Below, piece after piece: positions 43,258 to 53,084 of a DNA stretch of 64,000 bases. The first letter of the stretch is position 1; the number at the start of each line of letters is the position of its first letter. Position numbers and translations under genes: made by a program. The stretch comes from Oceanihabitans sp. 2_MG-2023 (lineage in GTDB: Bacteria; Bacteroidota; Bacteroidia; Flavobacteriales; Flavobacteriaceae): contig NZ_JAUOQT010000007.1 in assembly GCF_030547245.1 (NCBI RefSeq), positions 1 through 64,000 of the forward strand. The letters run 5' to 3'. The notes under the pieces are model-generated. The model was not told the origin of the DNA, did not search any database, and saw nothing but the letters and a program-made list of their open reading frames with translations.

Positions 43258-44550
43258 TTATTGTAATAAAAAGTTCTTTAAATCTTCGTAAGTACTAATT
43301 TTATTAGCTTCTTTTGTTTTACCCATCACTGCTTGAATTTGTTCTGGCAATGCTTGCTTTTGAGGAATAACTTCTTCTACAACATCTAAAAACTTAGTTG
43401 GGTGTGCAGTTTCTAAAAACACACAATGTGCATTTGGGTTTTCTTGTAAATACGATTTACAACCTAAATAGCCAACTGCTCCATGCGGATCTGCAACATA
43501 ATTATAATTGTTATATATTTCTAACATGGCTTCTTTAGTTACAGCATCTGAAAAACTAAAAGAAGACAAGTTGTTTTTTAAACTCTCAAAGTTATTTTTA
43601 TAGATTTCTTGAATTCGAATAAAATTACTTGGGTTACCAACATCCATTGCGTTACTAATAGTTTGTACAGACGCTTTTGGATTATATTCTTCGGTTTTTA
43701 GATAGTTTGTAACTACGTTATTTTCGTTATTAGAAGCAATAAAGTGTTTAATTGGTAAACCTAATTGTTGTGCCATCATACCAGCGCAAACATTTCCAAA
43801 ATTCCCACTAGGAACAGAAAAAACAATGTCTTTATGTGTTTTATGTAATTGCTTATATGCAAACATAAAATAGAAAAGTTGTGGTAACCAACGTGCTACA
43901 TTAATAGAATTTGCTGAAGTTAGTTGCATTGTACTCGTTAAAGTATCGTCTAGAAAAGCACGTTTAACCATATCTTGACAATCGTCAAAAACACCATCTA
44001 CTTCTAACGCTTTAATGTTTTGACCTAAAGTTGTTAATTGTTTTTCTTGAATATCACTTACTTTTCCTGAAGGATATAATATTACTACATTAACGCCTTT
44101 TACACCAAGAAAACCATTAGCAACAGCTCCACCGGTATCACCAGAAGTAGCTACTAAAACAGTTACTTCGTTGGTGTTATTTTGATTAAAATAGCCTAAA
44201 CATCTAGCCATAAATCTAGCTCCAACATCTTTAAAAGCCATGGTAGGACCATGAAAAAGTTCTAAAGTAGAAATATGATCATTTAATTGTATTACAGGAA
44301 AATCAAAAGAAAGTGTTTCTTCTACAATCGTTTTTAAAATGTCTTCCGGAATTTCTGGCGAAACAAACTGTTTAATGGCTTGGAAAGCAATTTCAGAATA
44401 GGATAGGTTATCTATATTATCAAAAAAAGATTTTGGTAAAGGTGTGATGCTTTCTGGAAAGTATAATCCTTTATCTGGAGCTAATCCTTTTATAACTGCA
44501 TCTTTAAAAGATGTGTTAGGTGCTTTATGGTTTAAACTGTAGTAATTCAT
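43258..44550 (-). CDS. thrC: Threonine synthase
   Basis: The 430-residue protein has the PLP-lysine motif HGPTMAFKDVGARF (Lys107) and the phosphate-binding SGDTGGAVA. It converts O-phospho-homoserine to threonine. It is the long type I form. It lies downstream of thrB by 80 bases, in which a short palindromic element (44556-44575) is found. DUF1853 follows directly. Together with thrA and thrB it completes synthesis of threonine from aspartate semialdehyde, except for asd, which is not here. Confidence 0.97.
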   Translation of the reverse strand: MNYYSLNHKAPNTSFKDAVIKGLAPDKGLYFPESITPLPKSFFDNIDNLSYSEIAFQAIKQFVSPEIPEDILKTIVEETLSFDFPVIQLNDHISTLELFHGPTMAFKDVGARFMARCLGYFNQNNTNEVTVLVATSGDTGGAVANGFLGVKGVNVVILYPSGKVSDIQEKQLTTLGQNIKALEVDGVFDDCQDMVKRAFLDDTLTSTMQLTSANSINVARWLPQLFYFMFAYKQLHKTHKDIVFSVPSGNFGNVCAGMMAQQLGLPIKHFIASNNENNVVTNYLKTEEYNPKASVQTISNAMDVGNPSNFIRIQEIYKNNFESLKNNLSSFSFSDAVTKEAMLEIYNNYNYVADPHGAVGYLGCKSYLQENPNAHCVFLETAHPTKFLDVVEEVIPQKQALPEQIQAVMGKTKEANKISTYEDLKNFLLQ

Positions 44551-44555
44551 GTTTA

Positions 44556-44575
44556 TTTTCCGCGAAAGCGGTAAT
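44556..44575. repeat. Short interspersed palindromic element, copy 4
   Basis: TTTTCCGCGAAAGCGGTAAT lies between thrB and thrC. It is the most complete of the four copies; CCGC and GCGG flank GAAA, so it can fold into a short hairpin. Confidence 0.5.
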
Positions 44576-44630
44576 CTTTTAATTATTGTATTTTTTATAA
44601 TACTTCGACAAGCGTAGTGTAATTTTTTTA

Positions 44631-45560
44631 TTATTTACTTTCTATAATTTTAATTCCTTCTGCGTTAATTTTGGAAGTGAATGTATAGAATTGTATTCCT
44701 GTTTTAGTATATACTTCTTGTATTGCTTTTTCTACTTTTTTTGCTGTTTCTATGTCTTTAGATAAAGAAAAAATAGAAGGACCAGAACCTGAAATACCAC
44801 TTCCTAAAGCGCCGTTTTTAATTGCAGCTTCTTTTACATCAGCATAATACGGGATTAATTTGCTTCTAAAAGGTTCGACAATTACATCTTGTAACGATTC
44901 TCCTAATAAATTATAATCATTGGTATGTAATGCATGTACCAAACTACCAACATTAGACCACTGCGTAATAGCATCTTGCATAGGCACATTTTTTGGTAAA
45001 ATATTTCTAGCATCTGCAGTTTTTACTTCTATTTGTGGATGAATTAACGTTGCATATAGATTAGATGGAGTAGGTAGTTCTAGTATTTTTAATGGCTGAT
45101 TACTTTTTACTAAAGTGAATCCGCCAAAAATTCCAGGAGCAATATTATCTGCATGTTCACTGCCACTTGCTACAGCTTCACCTTTCATAGCAAAGTTTGA
45201 TAATTGGGTTTTGTTATATGGTTTTGCTAGTAGTTCGTTAATAGCAAAAACGGCTCCTGAAGCACTAGCAGAACTACTCCCAATACCACTTCCTGGTTTA
45301 ATTTTTTTATAGATTTCGATTTCAAATCCGAATTCCGGATTAGCATCCTCATAAATTGCTAAAGCAGCAACTCCAGCAACATTTTTTTTTGTTTCTAAAG
45401 GCAAATCAAAACCATCAATTTTAGTGATTTTAATACCTTTTTCAACAGTTTTTCTAATAATCATTTCATCACCAACGGTGTCTAAACAAAAGCCTAACAC
45501 ATCAAATCCACAAGATACATTGGCAACCGTTGCTGGTGAGAATATTTTTATTTCGTTCAT
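44631..45560 (-). CDS. thrB: Homoserine kinase
   Basis: The 309-residue GHMP kinase has the ATP motif PGSGIGSSSASASGAV, the N-terminal FSPATVANVSCGFDVLGF and the C-terminal GSGISGSGPSIFSL. It phosphorylates homoserine at O-gamma with ATP. It lies 51 bases after thrA and 80 bases before thrC. The gap on each side is short but not overlapping. Confidence 0.97.
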   Translation of the reverse strand: MNEIKIFSPATVANVSCGFDVLGFCLDTVGDEMIIRKTVEKGIKITKIDGFDLPLETKKNVAGVAALAIYEDANPEFGFEIEIYKKIKPGSGIGSSSASASGAVFAINELLAKPYNKTQLSNFAMKGEAVASGSEHADNIAPGIFGGFTLVKSNQPLKILELPTPSNLYATLIHPQIEVKTADARNILPKNVPMQDAITQWSNVGSLVHALHTNDYNLLGESLQDVIVEPFRSKLIPYYADVKEAAIKNGALGSGISGSGPSIFSLSKDIETAKKVEKAIQEVYTKTGIQFYTFTSKINAEGIKIIESK

Positions 45561-45611
45561 TTATAATTTCGTTTGCGTAAGCACAGCTTACTGCTACTAA
45601 ATACTGTAAAC

Positions 45612-48056
45612 TTATTTGTTTGCAATTTGAATAATATCTGCGAATAAACCAGAAGCAGTAACATCTGCTCCAGCACCAGCACCTTTAACAATTAAAGGTT
45701 GTTCTGGATAACGCTGTGTATAAAACATAACAATATTATCTTTTCCTTCTAGGTTATAAAAGGGATGACCTACCGGAATTTCTTTTAAACCAACTTTTGC
45801 TTTTCCATTATTATATTCTGCAACGTATTTTAACTGACAGTTATTTGCTTTTGCAGAAGCGTATAGTTTTTGAAAATGAGCTTCATCTGCCTTTAATGTT
45901 TCGTAAAAATCATCAACAGAATCACTTTCTAAATTTGCTTTGGTTAAAAAGGAATCATTTTTAATATCATCAATTTCTATTGAGCCACCATTTTCACGAG
46001 CGAGAATTAATATTTTTCTTGCTACATCAATTCCGCTTAAATCTATTCTAGGATCTGGTTCTGTATAGCCTTCAAATTGTGCTTGTTTTACTGTGTCATG
46101 AAAATTTCTTTTATCACTAAAGTTATTAAACACAAAATTTAGACTACCTGATAAAACAGCTTGAATACTGGTTACTTTATCTCCAGAAGCGATTAAGTTT
46201 TTTAAGGTGTTAATAATAGGTAATCCTGCACCAACATTAGTTTCGTATAAAAAAGGGGCATTGTATTTTAGTGATAAATTTTGTAGGTTTTTATAGCTTT
46301 CTAAAGTACTAGAACAAGCAATTTTGTTACAGGCGACTACAGCAATACTATTTTTAAGATAGTCTGCATAAAGTTTAGAAACCGCTTCGTTTGCAGTGAT
46401 ATCAACAAAAATACTATTACGTAGATTAAGTGCAATTACTTTATTTAAAAAGCCTTGTAAGCTTGATGCATCTGCATGATGAAATTGTGCAGCCCAATTG
46501 TTTAAATCGAGGCCTTTTTCATTAAAAATCATTTTTCTAGAATTAGCCATCCCAACAATTCGAACATCAATTTTAAGATTCTTTTTTAAATAAGCATGTT
46601 GCTGTTGTATTTGGTCTATTAGTTTTTCGCCAACATTTCCAACTCCAGTAATAAATACATTAAGCTGTTTTGTGTTTTCTTCAAAAAAACGTTCATGTAA
46701 AGTATTTAAAGCTTTCTTAACATCTTTGTCTGCAATTACTGCAGAGATGTTTTTTTCGGAAGCTCCTTGCGCAATCGCTCTAATATTTATATTGTTTTTA
46801 CCAAGTGTACTAAACATTTTTCCGCTAATACCTTGATGACTTTTCATATTATCACCAACAAGAGCAATTATAGATAAATCTTTTTCTAAAATTAAAGGCT
46901 CTATTTTATGAAGGGATATTTCGTTTTCAAAAGTTGTATCTATTGCTTCTTTTGCAACTTCAGCATCTTTGGTTTCAATACCTAAACAAATAGAATGTTC
47001 TGAGGACGCTTGCGTAATTAATACAATGTTTATTTTTTCTTGAGCTAAAGTTTCAAACAAACGTTTAGAAAAACCAGGTATACCAATCATTCCACTTCCT
47101 TCTAGTGTAAGTAAAGCGATATTACTAATATGACTGATTCCTTTTATTGGTGATTTTCCAGTAGATTCATTTTTAGAAATAATAGTTCCAACTTCTTCTG
47201 GTTTCAAGGTGTTTTTTATATGAATAGGAATATCTAAATTTAAAACAGGTTGCACCGTTGGAGGATATAGTACTTTTGCACCAAAATGGGATAACTCCAT
47301 AGCTTCTTGATACGAAATTTCATCGATAGGAAAAGCTTGTTTAACCAATTTAGGATTAGCGGTAAACATACCACTAACGTCTGTCCAGATTTCTAATTGT
47401 TTTACTTGTAAAGCAGCTGCAATTATTGCAGCAGTAAAATCGGAGCCACCACGACCTAGTGTTGTAATTTCTCCAAGTTTCGATTTAGAGACAAAACCGG
47501 GTAGTATGGTTATTTTTTGATTTGCTTTATTAAAATAGTCTTTTATATTTTGGTTGGTTGCATCATATTCTACTTCAGCTTTTGTGAAATTAGAATTGGT
47601 AACCACTAATTCTTGGCTATTTTTTACTTCTGCATTAATACTTCTGCTTTTTAAAGTTTCGGCAATAATAAAAGAAGACAATAACTCACCAAAACTTACT
47701 AGTTTGTCCGATGTTTTAGGGGATAATTCATTAATTAAATAGATACCATCTAGTAAGCTTTTTAAATCTTCCAACATACTCTCCACTTTGCTTAAAACAA
47801 CTTTGTTTTGCTTTGGAATTAATTCTGAAATAATATTAAAATGCGTTTTTTGAATTGCCTCAAACTCCTTTACATACGTTTGGTCTTTATTGTTTGCTAA
47901 TGCTCCAGCTTTTAATAGTCTATCTGTAATACCTCCAACAGCAGAAACTACACATATTATAGCATCACTTTTAGAATAATCTTCTAAAATGCTAATCACT
48001 TTGTTTATGTTTTTTGAGGTTCCTACAGAAGTCCCTCCAAATTTTAATACTTTCAT
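45612..48056 (-). CDS. thrA: Bifunctional aspartokinase / homoserine dehydrogenase
   Basis: The 814-residue protein has an aspartokinase domain (KFGGTSVG at residues 4-11, TTLGRGGSDFTAA), a pair of ACT domains near residues 315-460 (SISHxAL/IALLTLEGSGMIG and LSIIALVGDNM), and a homoserine dehydrogenase domain starting near residue 465 (FITGVGNVGEKL). It catalyses the first and third steps of the aspartate pathway and is probably feedback-inhibited by threonine through the ACT domains. It is the first gene of the thrABC operon. Confidence 0.97.
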   Translation of the reverse strand: MKVLKFGGTSVGTSKNINKVISILEDYSKSDAIICVVSAVGGITDRLLKAGALANNKDQTYVKEFEAIQKTHFNIISELIPKQNKVVLSKVESMLEDLKSLLDGIYLINELSPKTSDKLVSFGELLSSFIIAETLKSRSINAEVKNSQELVVTNSNFTKAEVEYDATNQNIKDYFNKANQKITILPGFVSKSKLGEITTLGRGGSDFTAAIIAAALQVKQLEIWTDVSGMFTANPKLVKQAFPIDEISYQEAMELSHFGAKVLYPPTVQPVLNLDIPIHIKNTLKPEEVGTIISKNESTGKSPIKGISHISNIALLTLEGSGMIGIPGFSKRLFETLAQEKINIVLITQASSEHSICLGIETKDAEVAKEAIDTTFENEISLHKIEPLILEKDLSIIALVGDNMKSHQGISGKMFSTLGKNNINIRAIAQGASEKNISAVIADKDVKKALNTLHERFFEENTKQLNVFITGVGNVGEKLIDQIQQQHAYLKKNLKIDVRIVGMANSRKMIFNEKGLDLNNWAAQFHHADASSLQGFLNKVIALNLRNSIFVDITANEAVSKLYADYLKNSIAVVACNKIACSSTLESYKNLQNLSLKYNAPFLYETNVGAGLPIINTLKNLIASGDKVTSIQAVLSGSLNFVFNNFSDKRNFHDTVKQAQFEGYTEPDPRIDLSGIDVARKILILARENGGSIEIDDIKNDSFLTKANLESDSVDDFYETLKADEAHFQKLYASAKANNCQLKYVAEYNNGKAKVGLKEIPVGHPFYNLEGKDNIVMFYTQRYPEQPLIVKGAGAGADVTASGLFADIIQIANK

Positions 48057-48094
48057 TGATTTCTACTTAATTATATAAGTTTTAATATACGTTT

Positions 48095-48102
48095 CAAAAG
48101 TA
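48095..48102 (-). promoter_or_regulatory. Candidate -7 box for thrA
   Basis: The minus strand reads TACTTTTG, matching TAnnTTTG, 38 bases before the thrA ATG. No -33 TTG, leader peptide or attenuator hairpin was found. Confidence 0.35.
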
Positions 48103-48268
48103 TTACATTTACTTCTAAAAAAATATTAAAACAGTATTTTTGAGGAATTAGTAAAATAAGTTCCATATTATTAATAAAAATGAAACATTCCTGATAATAC
48201 TGAAGTTTGATGAAGAATGATTAAAGGAATATAATCAGGACAAAAATAAAAGCAATAAGAATTAACAA

Positions 48269-49834
48269 ATGAAAATATTTTCGAAAGAACAAATCTACGA
48301 AGGAGACAAATTAACAGCCGAAAAACAAGGGATTAATTCTACAGATTTAATGGAGCGTGCTGCAACCCAAATTTTTAATTGGATGCACATGCGAATGCAA
48401 GGAGCACAAGTACCAATTCATGTATTTTGTGGTATAGGTAATAATGGAGGTGATGGGTTAGTTTTAGCTAGACACTTGATTACACATGGTTATAATGTAA
48501 AAATGTATGTAATTAATTGTAGTGATACAAGATCTAAAGATTTTTTAATTAATTATGATAGAATAAAAAATGTCACTAAATCTTGGCCTATATTAATGAC
48601 GAATTCCGATGAGTTACCAGAAATACATTCGGATGATATTATTGTAGATGCCATTTTTGGTATAGGTTTAAACAGACCAGTTGTAGATTGGGTAAAAGTT
48701 TTATTTCAACATTTTAAAGCTTCTAAAGCATTTACGCTATCTATAGATTTACCTTCTGGAATGTTTCCGGATAAGGTTCCAGATAATGAAAATGATGTAG
48801 TTTGGGCAAATTATACTTTAAGTTTTCAGACTCCAAAATTAATATTCTTTTTACCAGAAACTGAAAAATATACAGTACAATGGGAAGTGTTAGATATTGG
48901 TATTGATCCAGAATTTTTGCACACAACAGATACCGTTTACGAGTTGATTGGAAAAATGGAAATGCTACCTCTATATAAGCCTCGCAAAAAGTATTCTAAT
49001 AAAGGCACTTATGGTCATGCTTTAATTGTAGGAGGGAGTTATGGTAAAATTGGAGCAGTTACACTTGCAAGTAGAGCTGCTTTATCTTCTGGAGTTGGAT
49101 TAGTTACAACGTATATACCTAAATGTGGATATACTGTTTTACAGTCTTCTTTTCCCGAAGCTATGGTAATTACAGATACAAATGAAGAAATTATTACCAA
49201 TATTAAATTTGAAATAAAACCAAATGTAATAGCTTTTGGTGTTGGAGTAGGAACTGCTACAAAAACGATAACTGCTTTTGAAAACTTTTTAAAAGCAAAT
49301 AAAACACCGTTAGTAATTGATGCAGATGGAATTAATATTCTTGCCAAAAAGAAAGCGCTACTAAAATTATTACCAGAGCTAACCGTTTTAACACCACACC
49401 CTAAAGAGTTGGAGCGTTTGGTTGGTGTTTGGAAAGACGATTTTGATAAGTTAGAAAAAGCGAAAGCGTTATCTAAAAAATACAACCTTATTATTGTAAT
49501 AAAAGGAGCGAACACGATTACTGTTTTTCAAGATAAAGGATATGTAAATACTACTGGGAATCCTGGTTTAGCTACTGCAGGAACAGGAGATGTGCTTACT
49601 GGAATTATAACCGGGTTAATAGCACAAGGATATGAATCACTTTCTGCTACGCTTTTCGGAATTTATCTGCATGGAAAATCTGCAGATATCGCAATAGAAG
49701 ATTATGGTTATCAAAGTTTAATTGCTAGCCATGTTATTGAAACTATAGGTGAAGCATATATCGATTTATTTAAACAGCCAGAACCACCGCAAGTAGAAGA
49801 GGAAGCCGAAGAAAATAAAACACAGAAAAAATAA
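48269..49834 (+). CDS. nnrD: Bifunctional NAD(P)H-hydrate epimerase / dehydratase
   Basis: The 521-residue protein fuses an N-terminal epimerase (NnrE/YjeF_N, residues about 1-215, with VFCGIGNNGGDGLVLAR and SIDLPSG) to a C-terminal ADP-dependent dehydratase (NnrD, residues about 230-500, with ALIVGGSYGKIGA and ATAGTGDVLTGII). It repairs damaged NAD(P)H hydrates. There are no close neighbours in the same direction. The end is a short acidic tail rich in Glu (EEEAEEN). The terminator at 49856 follows. Confidence 0.95.
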   Translation: MKIFSKEQIYEGDKLTAEKQGINSTDLMERAATQIFNWMHMRMQGAQVPIHVFCGIGNNGGDGLVLARHLITHGYNVKMYVINCSDTRSKDFLINYDRIKNVTKSWPILMTNSDELPEIHSDDIIVDAIFGIGLNRPVVDWVKVLFQHFKASKAFTLSIDLPSGMFPDKVPDNENDVVWANYTLSFQTPKLIFFLPETEKYTVQWEVLDIGIDPEFLHTTDTVYELIGKMEMLPLYKPRKKYSNKGTYGHALIVGGSYGKIGAVTLASRAALSSGVGLVTTYIPKCGYTVLQSSFPEAMVITDTNEEIITNIKFEIKPNVIAFGVGVGTATKTITAFENFLKANKTPLVIDADGINILAKKKALLKLLPELTVLTPHPKELERLVGVWKDDFDKLEKAKALSKKYNLIIVIKGANTITVFQDKGYVNTTGNPGLATAGTGDVLTGIITGLIAQGYESLSATLFGIYLHGKSADIAIEDYGYQSLIASHVIETIGEAYIDLFKQPEPPQVEEEAEENKTQKK

Positions 49835-49855
49835 TATAATTTATTTATAAAAAAA

Positions 49856-49906
49856 AGCCACTCTAAAGAATGACTTAACAAAGTTAAACAGAGTGGCTTT
49901 TTTTTA
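49856..49906. terminator. Bidirectional terminator
   Basis: AGCCACTCT (49856-49864) and AGAGTGGCT (49890-49898) form a perfect 9-bp stem. It is flanked by an A-run on the left and an eight-base T-run on the right. It ends nnrD from the left and the TlpA-like gene from the right. Confidence 0.85.
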
Positions 49907-49908
49907 TA

Positions 49909-50958
49909 CTATAAATCTAAAGAAGCGAAAAGCTTATTAAATTTTGGACTAGATGGTCTTGGTGCATCCGCATTAACTACAACACCATTAGGATCTATTA
50001 AAATAAATCTAGGAATACTATTTACTTTATATGCAGCTATAAAATCAGATTTCCAATTTTTATCTGAAAACAACTGAATTCCGCCCATTTCTTTTTCGGT
50101 TATCATTTTCTTCCAACCCTCTTTCGAAGCTTCAAAAGATCTGTTTTTATAACCTCTTCCGTTATCGACAGAAATACTAACAAAAGAAACTTTTTTACCG
50201 TGATATTCTTTTTCTGCTTCTTTTAGAGCAGGAAGTTCAGCTAAACACGGTCCACACCATGTTGCCCAAATGTCTATATATACATAATTACCTTTTAAAT
50301 CTGCTAAAGAAGTGGTTCCTCCTGCAAAATTTTCATAGTCTTTAAAAGTAGCAGATGGTTGACCAATATAGCTAGCAAATTGTTTTGCACGTTCTACTTC
50401 TCTTTCTTTATTCTTAACAAAATAGCCTAACATTTTTTCCTCAAATCCATCTACATCCTCTTTTTCTGTAGTATATAAAGAAGGTTCAATATCTTTGTTT
50501 TGCTCTAAAAACTCAGCTCTTTTTTTGTTGATTTCTGTAATATTTTTTTTAAAATCGGCTTCTTCAAAATCAAAAAGGCTAGGAGGAAAAAGGGTTTCTT
50601 CCATTAATGCTTTTTTAGCTAAATAATTATTTGTTTTATCTCCAATTCCGGAATAAGCAATAGTTTCATCAAACATTTTTGTGTCTAATGTCATGTTAAG
50701 ATCATATCCATTTTGTAGGTAAAGATTCGAACTTTCTCCGCCATCATAAAAATTATATATTCCTGCATCTACTTTTAAAGTGTCGCTAAAAGTACCATCT
50801 TGGTTAACTTTAATCGTTTTAGAATATGTTTGGGTTCTTAAAACAATAGAATCACTATTTTTGTCTATAATTTTTCCAGAAAAAGTAACATAATTTTTAG
50901 CTTCTTCTTTACAAGCAATCATGCTTAAAGCGCATATTGCAATCCATAATTTTCTCAT
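49909..50958 (-). CDS. TlpA-like thioredoxin-fold lipoprotein
   Basis: The 349-residue protein has a lipobox (LWIAICALSMIAC), then an N-terminal beta-rich DUF4369-type domain (ITFSGK-like VTFSGKIIDKNSDSIVLR), a helical linker and a C-terminal thioredoxin domain. The active site is WATWCGPCLAEL with Cys235 and Cys238. It is a periplasmic thiol-disulfide reductase, a very common type in this phylum. Its gene is monocistronic, with a -7 box 19 bases upstream and a shared terminator after it. Confidence 0.92.
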   Translation of the reverse strand: MRKLWIAICALSMIACKEEAKNYVTFSGKIIDKNSDSIVLRTQTYSKTIKVNQDGTFSDTLKVDAGIYNFYDGGESSNLYLQNGYDLNMTLDTKMFDETIAYSGIGDKTNNYLAKKALMEETLFPPSLFDFEEADFKKNITEINKKRAEFLEQNKDIEPSLYTTEKEDVDGFEEKMLGYFVKNKEREVERAKQFASYIGQPSATFKDYENFAGGTTSLADLKGNYVYIDIWATWCGPCLAELPALKEAEKEYHGKKVSFVSISVDNGRGYKNRSFEASKEGWKKMITEKEMGGIQLFSDKNWKSDFIAAYKVNSIPRFILIDPNGVVVNADAPRPSSPKFNKLFASLDL

Positions 50959-50977
50959 TATTTGTGTTTTATTTCTT

Positions 50978-50985
50978 CAAAAATA
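50978..50985 (-). promoter_or_regulatory. Candidate -7 box for the TlpA-like gene
   Basis: The minus strand reads TATTTTTG, matching TAnnTTTG, 19 bases before the ATG at 50958. The -33 region shows no TTG. Confidence 0.35.
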
Positions 50986-51038
50986 GTAATAATATTTTAT
51001 TAAACCCTTTAATTAATTATTAACAATAGTTGCATAAC

Positions 51039-51046
51039 TAGTTTTG
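51039..51046 (+). promoter_or_regulatory. Candidate -7 box for hutH
   Basis: TAGTTTTG matches TAnnTTTG, 32 bases before the ATG at 51079. There is no good -33 TTG. Confidence 0.35.
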
Positions 51047-51078
51047 AATTATCATTTTTGATTTACTTAAAACATATC

Positions 51079-52605
51079 ATGAGCAATTACCATTATATAT
51101 CTTCTGAAAAACTTGACATTGTAACGATTTACAATATTTTTAACGATAATAAAAAGCTAAAACTTTCAGAAGAATCTGTAAACAAAATAAAAGCTTGTAA
51201 AAAATATTTAGATACAAAATTAAGTGAAGCAGAAAAACCATTTTATGGTATAAACACTGGTTTTGGCTCTTTATATAATGTAGAAATATCAAAAAAAGAC
51301 TTAACTAAATTGCAAGAAAATTTAGTAATGTCACATGCTTGTGGAACAGGAGAACGTGTTCCGGAAAGTGTTGTAAAAGTGATGTTGCTTTTAAAAATAC
51401 AATCTTTAAGTTATGGGCATAGTGGTGTGCAGTTAGAAACGGTAAACCGATTGATAGACTTTTTTAATAATGATGTTTTTCCTTTTGTTTTTACCCAAGG
51501 TTCTTTAGGAGCTTCAGGTGATTTAGCTCCATTAGCACATTTGGCTTTACCATTAATTGGAAAAGGAAAGGTGGTACATGATAAGCAAGAAAGAAATGCA
51601 AGTACTATACTTAAAAAGTTTGGTTGGGAACCTATAAAATTAGAAGCTAAAGAAGGTTTGGCTCTTTTAAACGGAACGCAGTTTATGAGTGCTTATGGGG
51701 TTTACCTTTTATTGATGTCGCATAAAACATCATATTTAGCAGATGTAATTGCAAGTATTTCACTGGATGCTTTTGATGGTAGATTAGAACCATTTCATGA
51801 TTTAGTACATCAAGTCCGTCCACATCCTGGACAGCTAAAAGTAGCACGACGTTTTAATGAATTTTTAAAAGGAAGTGAAATTATTATAAGAGAAAAACAA
51901 CATGTACAAGATCCATATTCTTTTCGTTGTATACCTCAAGTGCATGGAGCAACAAAAGATACTTTAGATTTTGTGGAACGCGTTATTTTAACCGAAATTA
52001 ATTCGGTTACCGATAATCCTAATATTTTTCCGGAAGAAGATTTAATTATTTCTGGTGGAAATTTTCATGGGCAACCTTTAGCTTTAGCATTGGATTATTT
52101 GAAAATTGCAATGGCAGAAATTGGTAATATTTCGGAGCGTCGTGTGTTTCAATTAGTTTCTGGTTTACGAGGATTACCTGCTTTCTTAGTAGATAATCCA
52201 GGTTTAAACTCTGGTTTTATGATTCCGCAATATACCGCAGCAAGTATTGTTAGTGCTAACAAGCAATTGGCAACTCCTGCAAGTGTAGATAGTATTGTTT
52301 CTAGTAATGGCCAAGAAGACCATGTTAGTATGGGGGCAAATGCTGCAACGCAAGCATATCGTTTAATTAGAAATGTGGAACGTGTAATTGCTATTGAATT
52401 AATGAATGCTAGTCAAGCAATTGCATTTAGAAACCCATTAAAAACCTCTCCATTTTTAGAATCCTTTTTAGAACTTTACAGAAAAGAAGTTTCGTTTGTT
52501 AAAAAAGATCGCGTATTACATGATGATATTGAAGCCTCTATTGATTTTTTAGGTGCTATTGATATAGAAATAGAGGAGTTGTTTTTAAATAATTATGGTG
52601 TTTAA
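51079..52605 (+). CDS. hutH: Histidine ammonia-lyase
   Basis: I choose the ATG at 51079 (MSNYHYISSEKL, 508 residues); a TTG at 51058 is the only alternative. The MIO cofactor motif is GSLGASGDLAPLAH with Ala145-Ser146-Gly147. The selectivity loop reads VMSHACGTG, with the Ser-His pair expected for histidine, not tyrosine, lyases. It deaminates histidine to urocanate. hutU, hutI and hutG are not in this window. It ends by overlapping the convergent gene at 52602 by 4 bases. Confidence 0.93.
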   Translation: MSNYHYISSEKLDIVTIYNIFNDNKKLKLSEESVNKIKACKKYLDTKLSEAEKPFYGINTGFGSLYNVEISKKDLTKLQENLVMSHACGTGERVPESVVKVMLLLKIQSLSYGHSGVQLETVNRLIDFFNNDVFPFVFTQGSLGASGDLAPLAHLALPLIGKGKVVHDKQERNASTILKKFGWEPIKLEAKEGLALLNGTQFMSAYGVYLLLMSHKTSYLADVIASISLDAFDGRLEPFHDLVHQVRPHPGQLKVARRFNEFLKGSEIIIREKQHVQDPYSFRCIPQVHGATKDTLDFVERVILTEINSVTDNPNIFPEEDLIISGGNFHGQPLALALDYLKIAMAEIGNISERRVFQLVSGLRGLPAFLVDNPGLNSGFMIPQYTAASIVSANKQLATPASVDSIVSSNGQEDHVSMGANAATQAYRLIRNVERVIAIELMNASQAIAFRNPLKTSPFLESFLELYRKEVSFVKKDRVLHDDIEASIDFLGAIDIEIEELFLNNYGV

Positions 52606-52988
52606 ATTTTCTTCGATTTTGAACAAAGTGTATTTGCCCAAGAAATAGCTTCATCTAGTTCTTTAAACATCTCGAAAGGTTTATCGAAAAAAAGTTTTTC
52701 TATTAAAGCGTTACTCATATCAATTTCTTTTTCAGAAACGACAGCAAAACCAATAAGGTTTTTAATTTTTTTTGTTTCAAAATATACAGCTGGATTAACA
52801 GCATAAGAGTTTACACGATTGGTGATGTAAACAAATTCTTGATCGGAATAAAAGGTCTCAGTTAGTTTTATTAGTTTTTGATTATCTTCTACAGTAACAG
52901 TTTCTCCTTGGTTTATTTCCATGATGAGATAATTTTCAAAAATACTAACGAAGCCTATTCCTAAATCTATGTGTGTAGTTTTTGTCAT
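52602..52988 (-). CDS. Small STAS/SpoIIAA-like protein of unknown function
   Basis: The 128-residue protein has no signal peptide. Its alternating strands and helices (YLIMEINQGETVTVEDNQKL, FVYITNRVNSYAVNP, IKNLIGFAVVS) look like the SpoIIAA/STAS-like fold seen in small flavobacterial proteins, but this is inferred by eye. Its stop codon overlaps that of hutH tail to tail over 4 bases. No partner gene is in the same direction. Confidence 0.65.
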   Translation of the reverse strand: MTKTTHIDLGIGFVSIFENYLIMEINQGETVTVEDNQKLIKLTETFYSDQEFVYITNRVNSYAVNPAVYFETKKIKNLIGFAVVSEKEIDMSNALIEKLFFDKPFEMFKELDEAISWANTLCSKSKKI

Positions 52989-53084
52989 TAGTTAACTTTA
53001 AGAGGATTGTATTTGTTAAGATACAAAAAAAAAGAGGTTAACTAAAATTAATTAGAAAACCTCTTCATTAAATATTGTAAGTTA

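Noticed and set aside
48057-48268. Threonine attenuator or riboswitch before thrA
   Set aside because: I found no leader peptide rich in Thr or Ile codons and no alternating hairpins; only a -7-like box is present.
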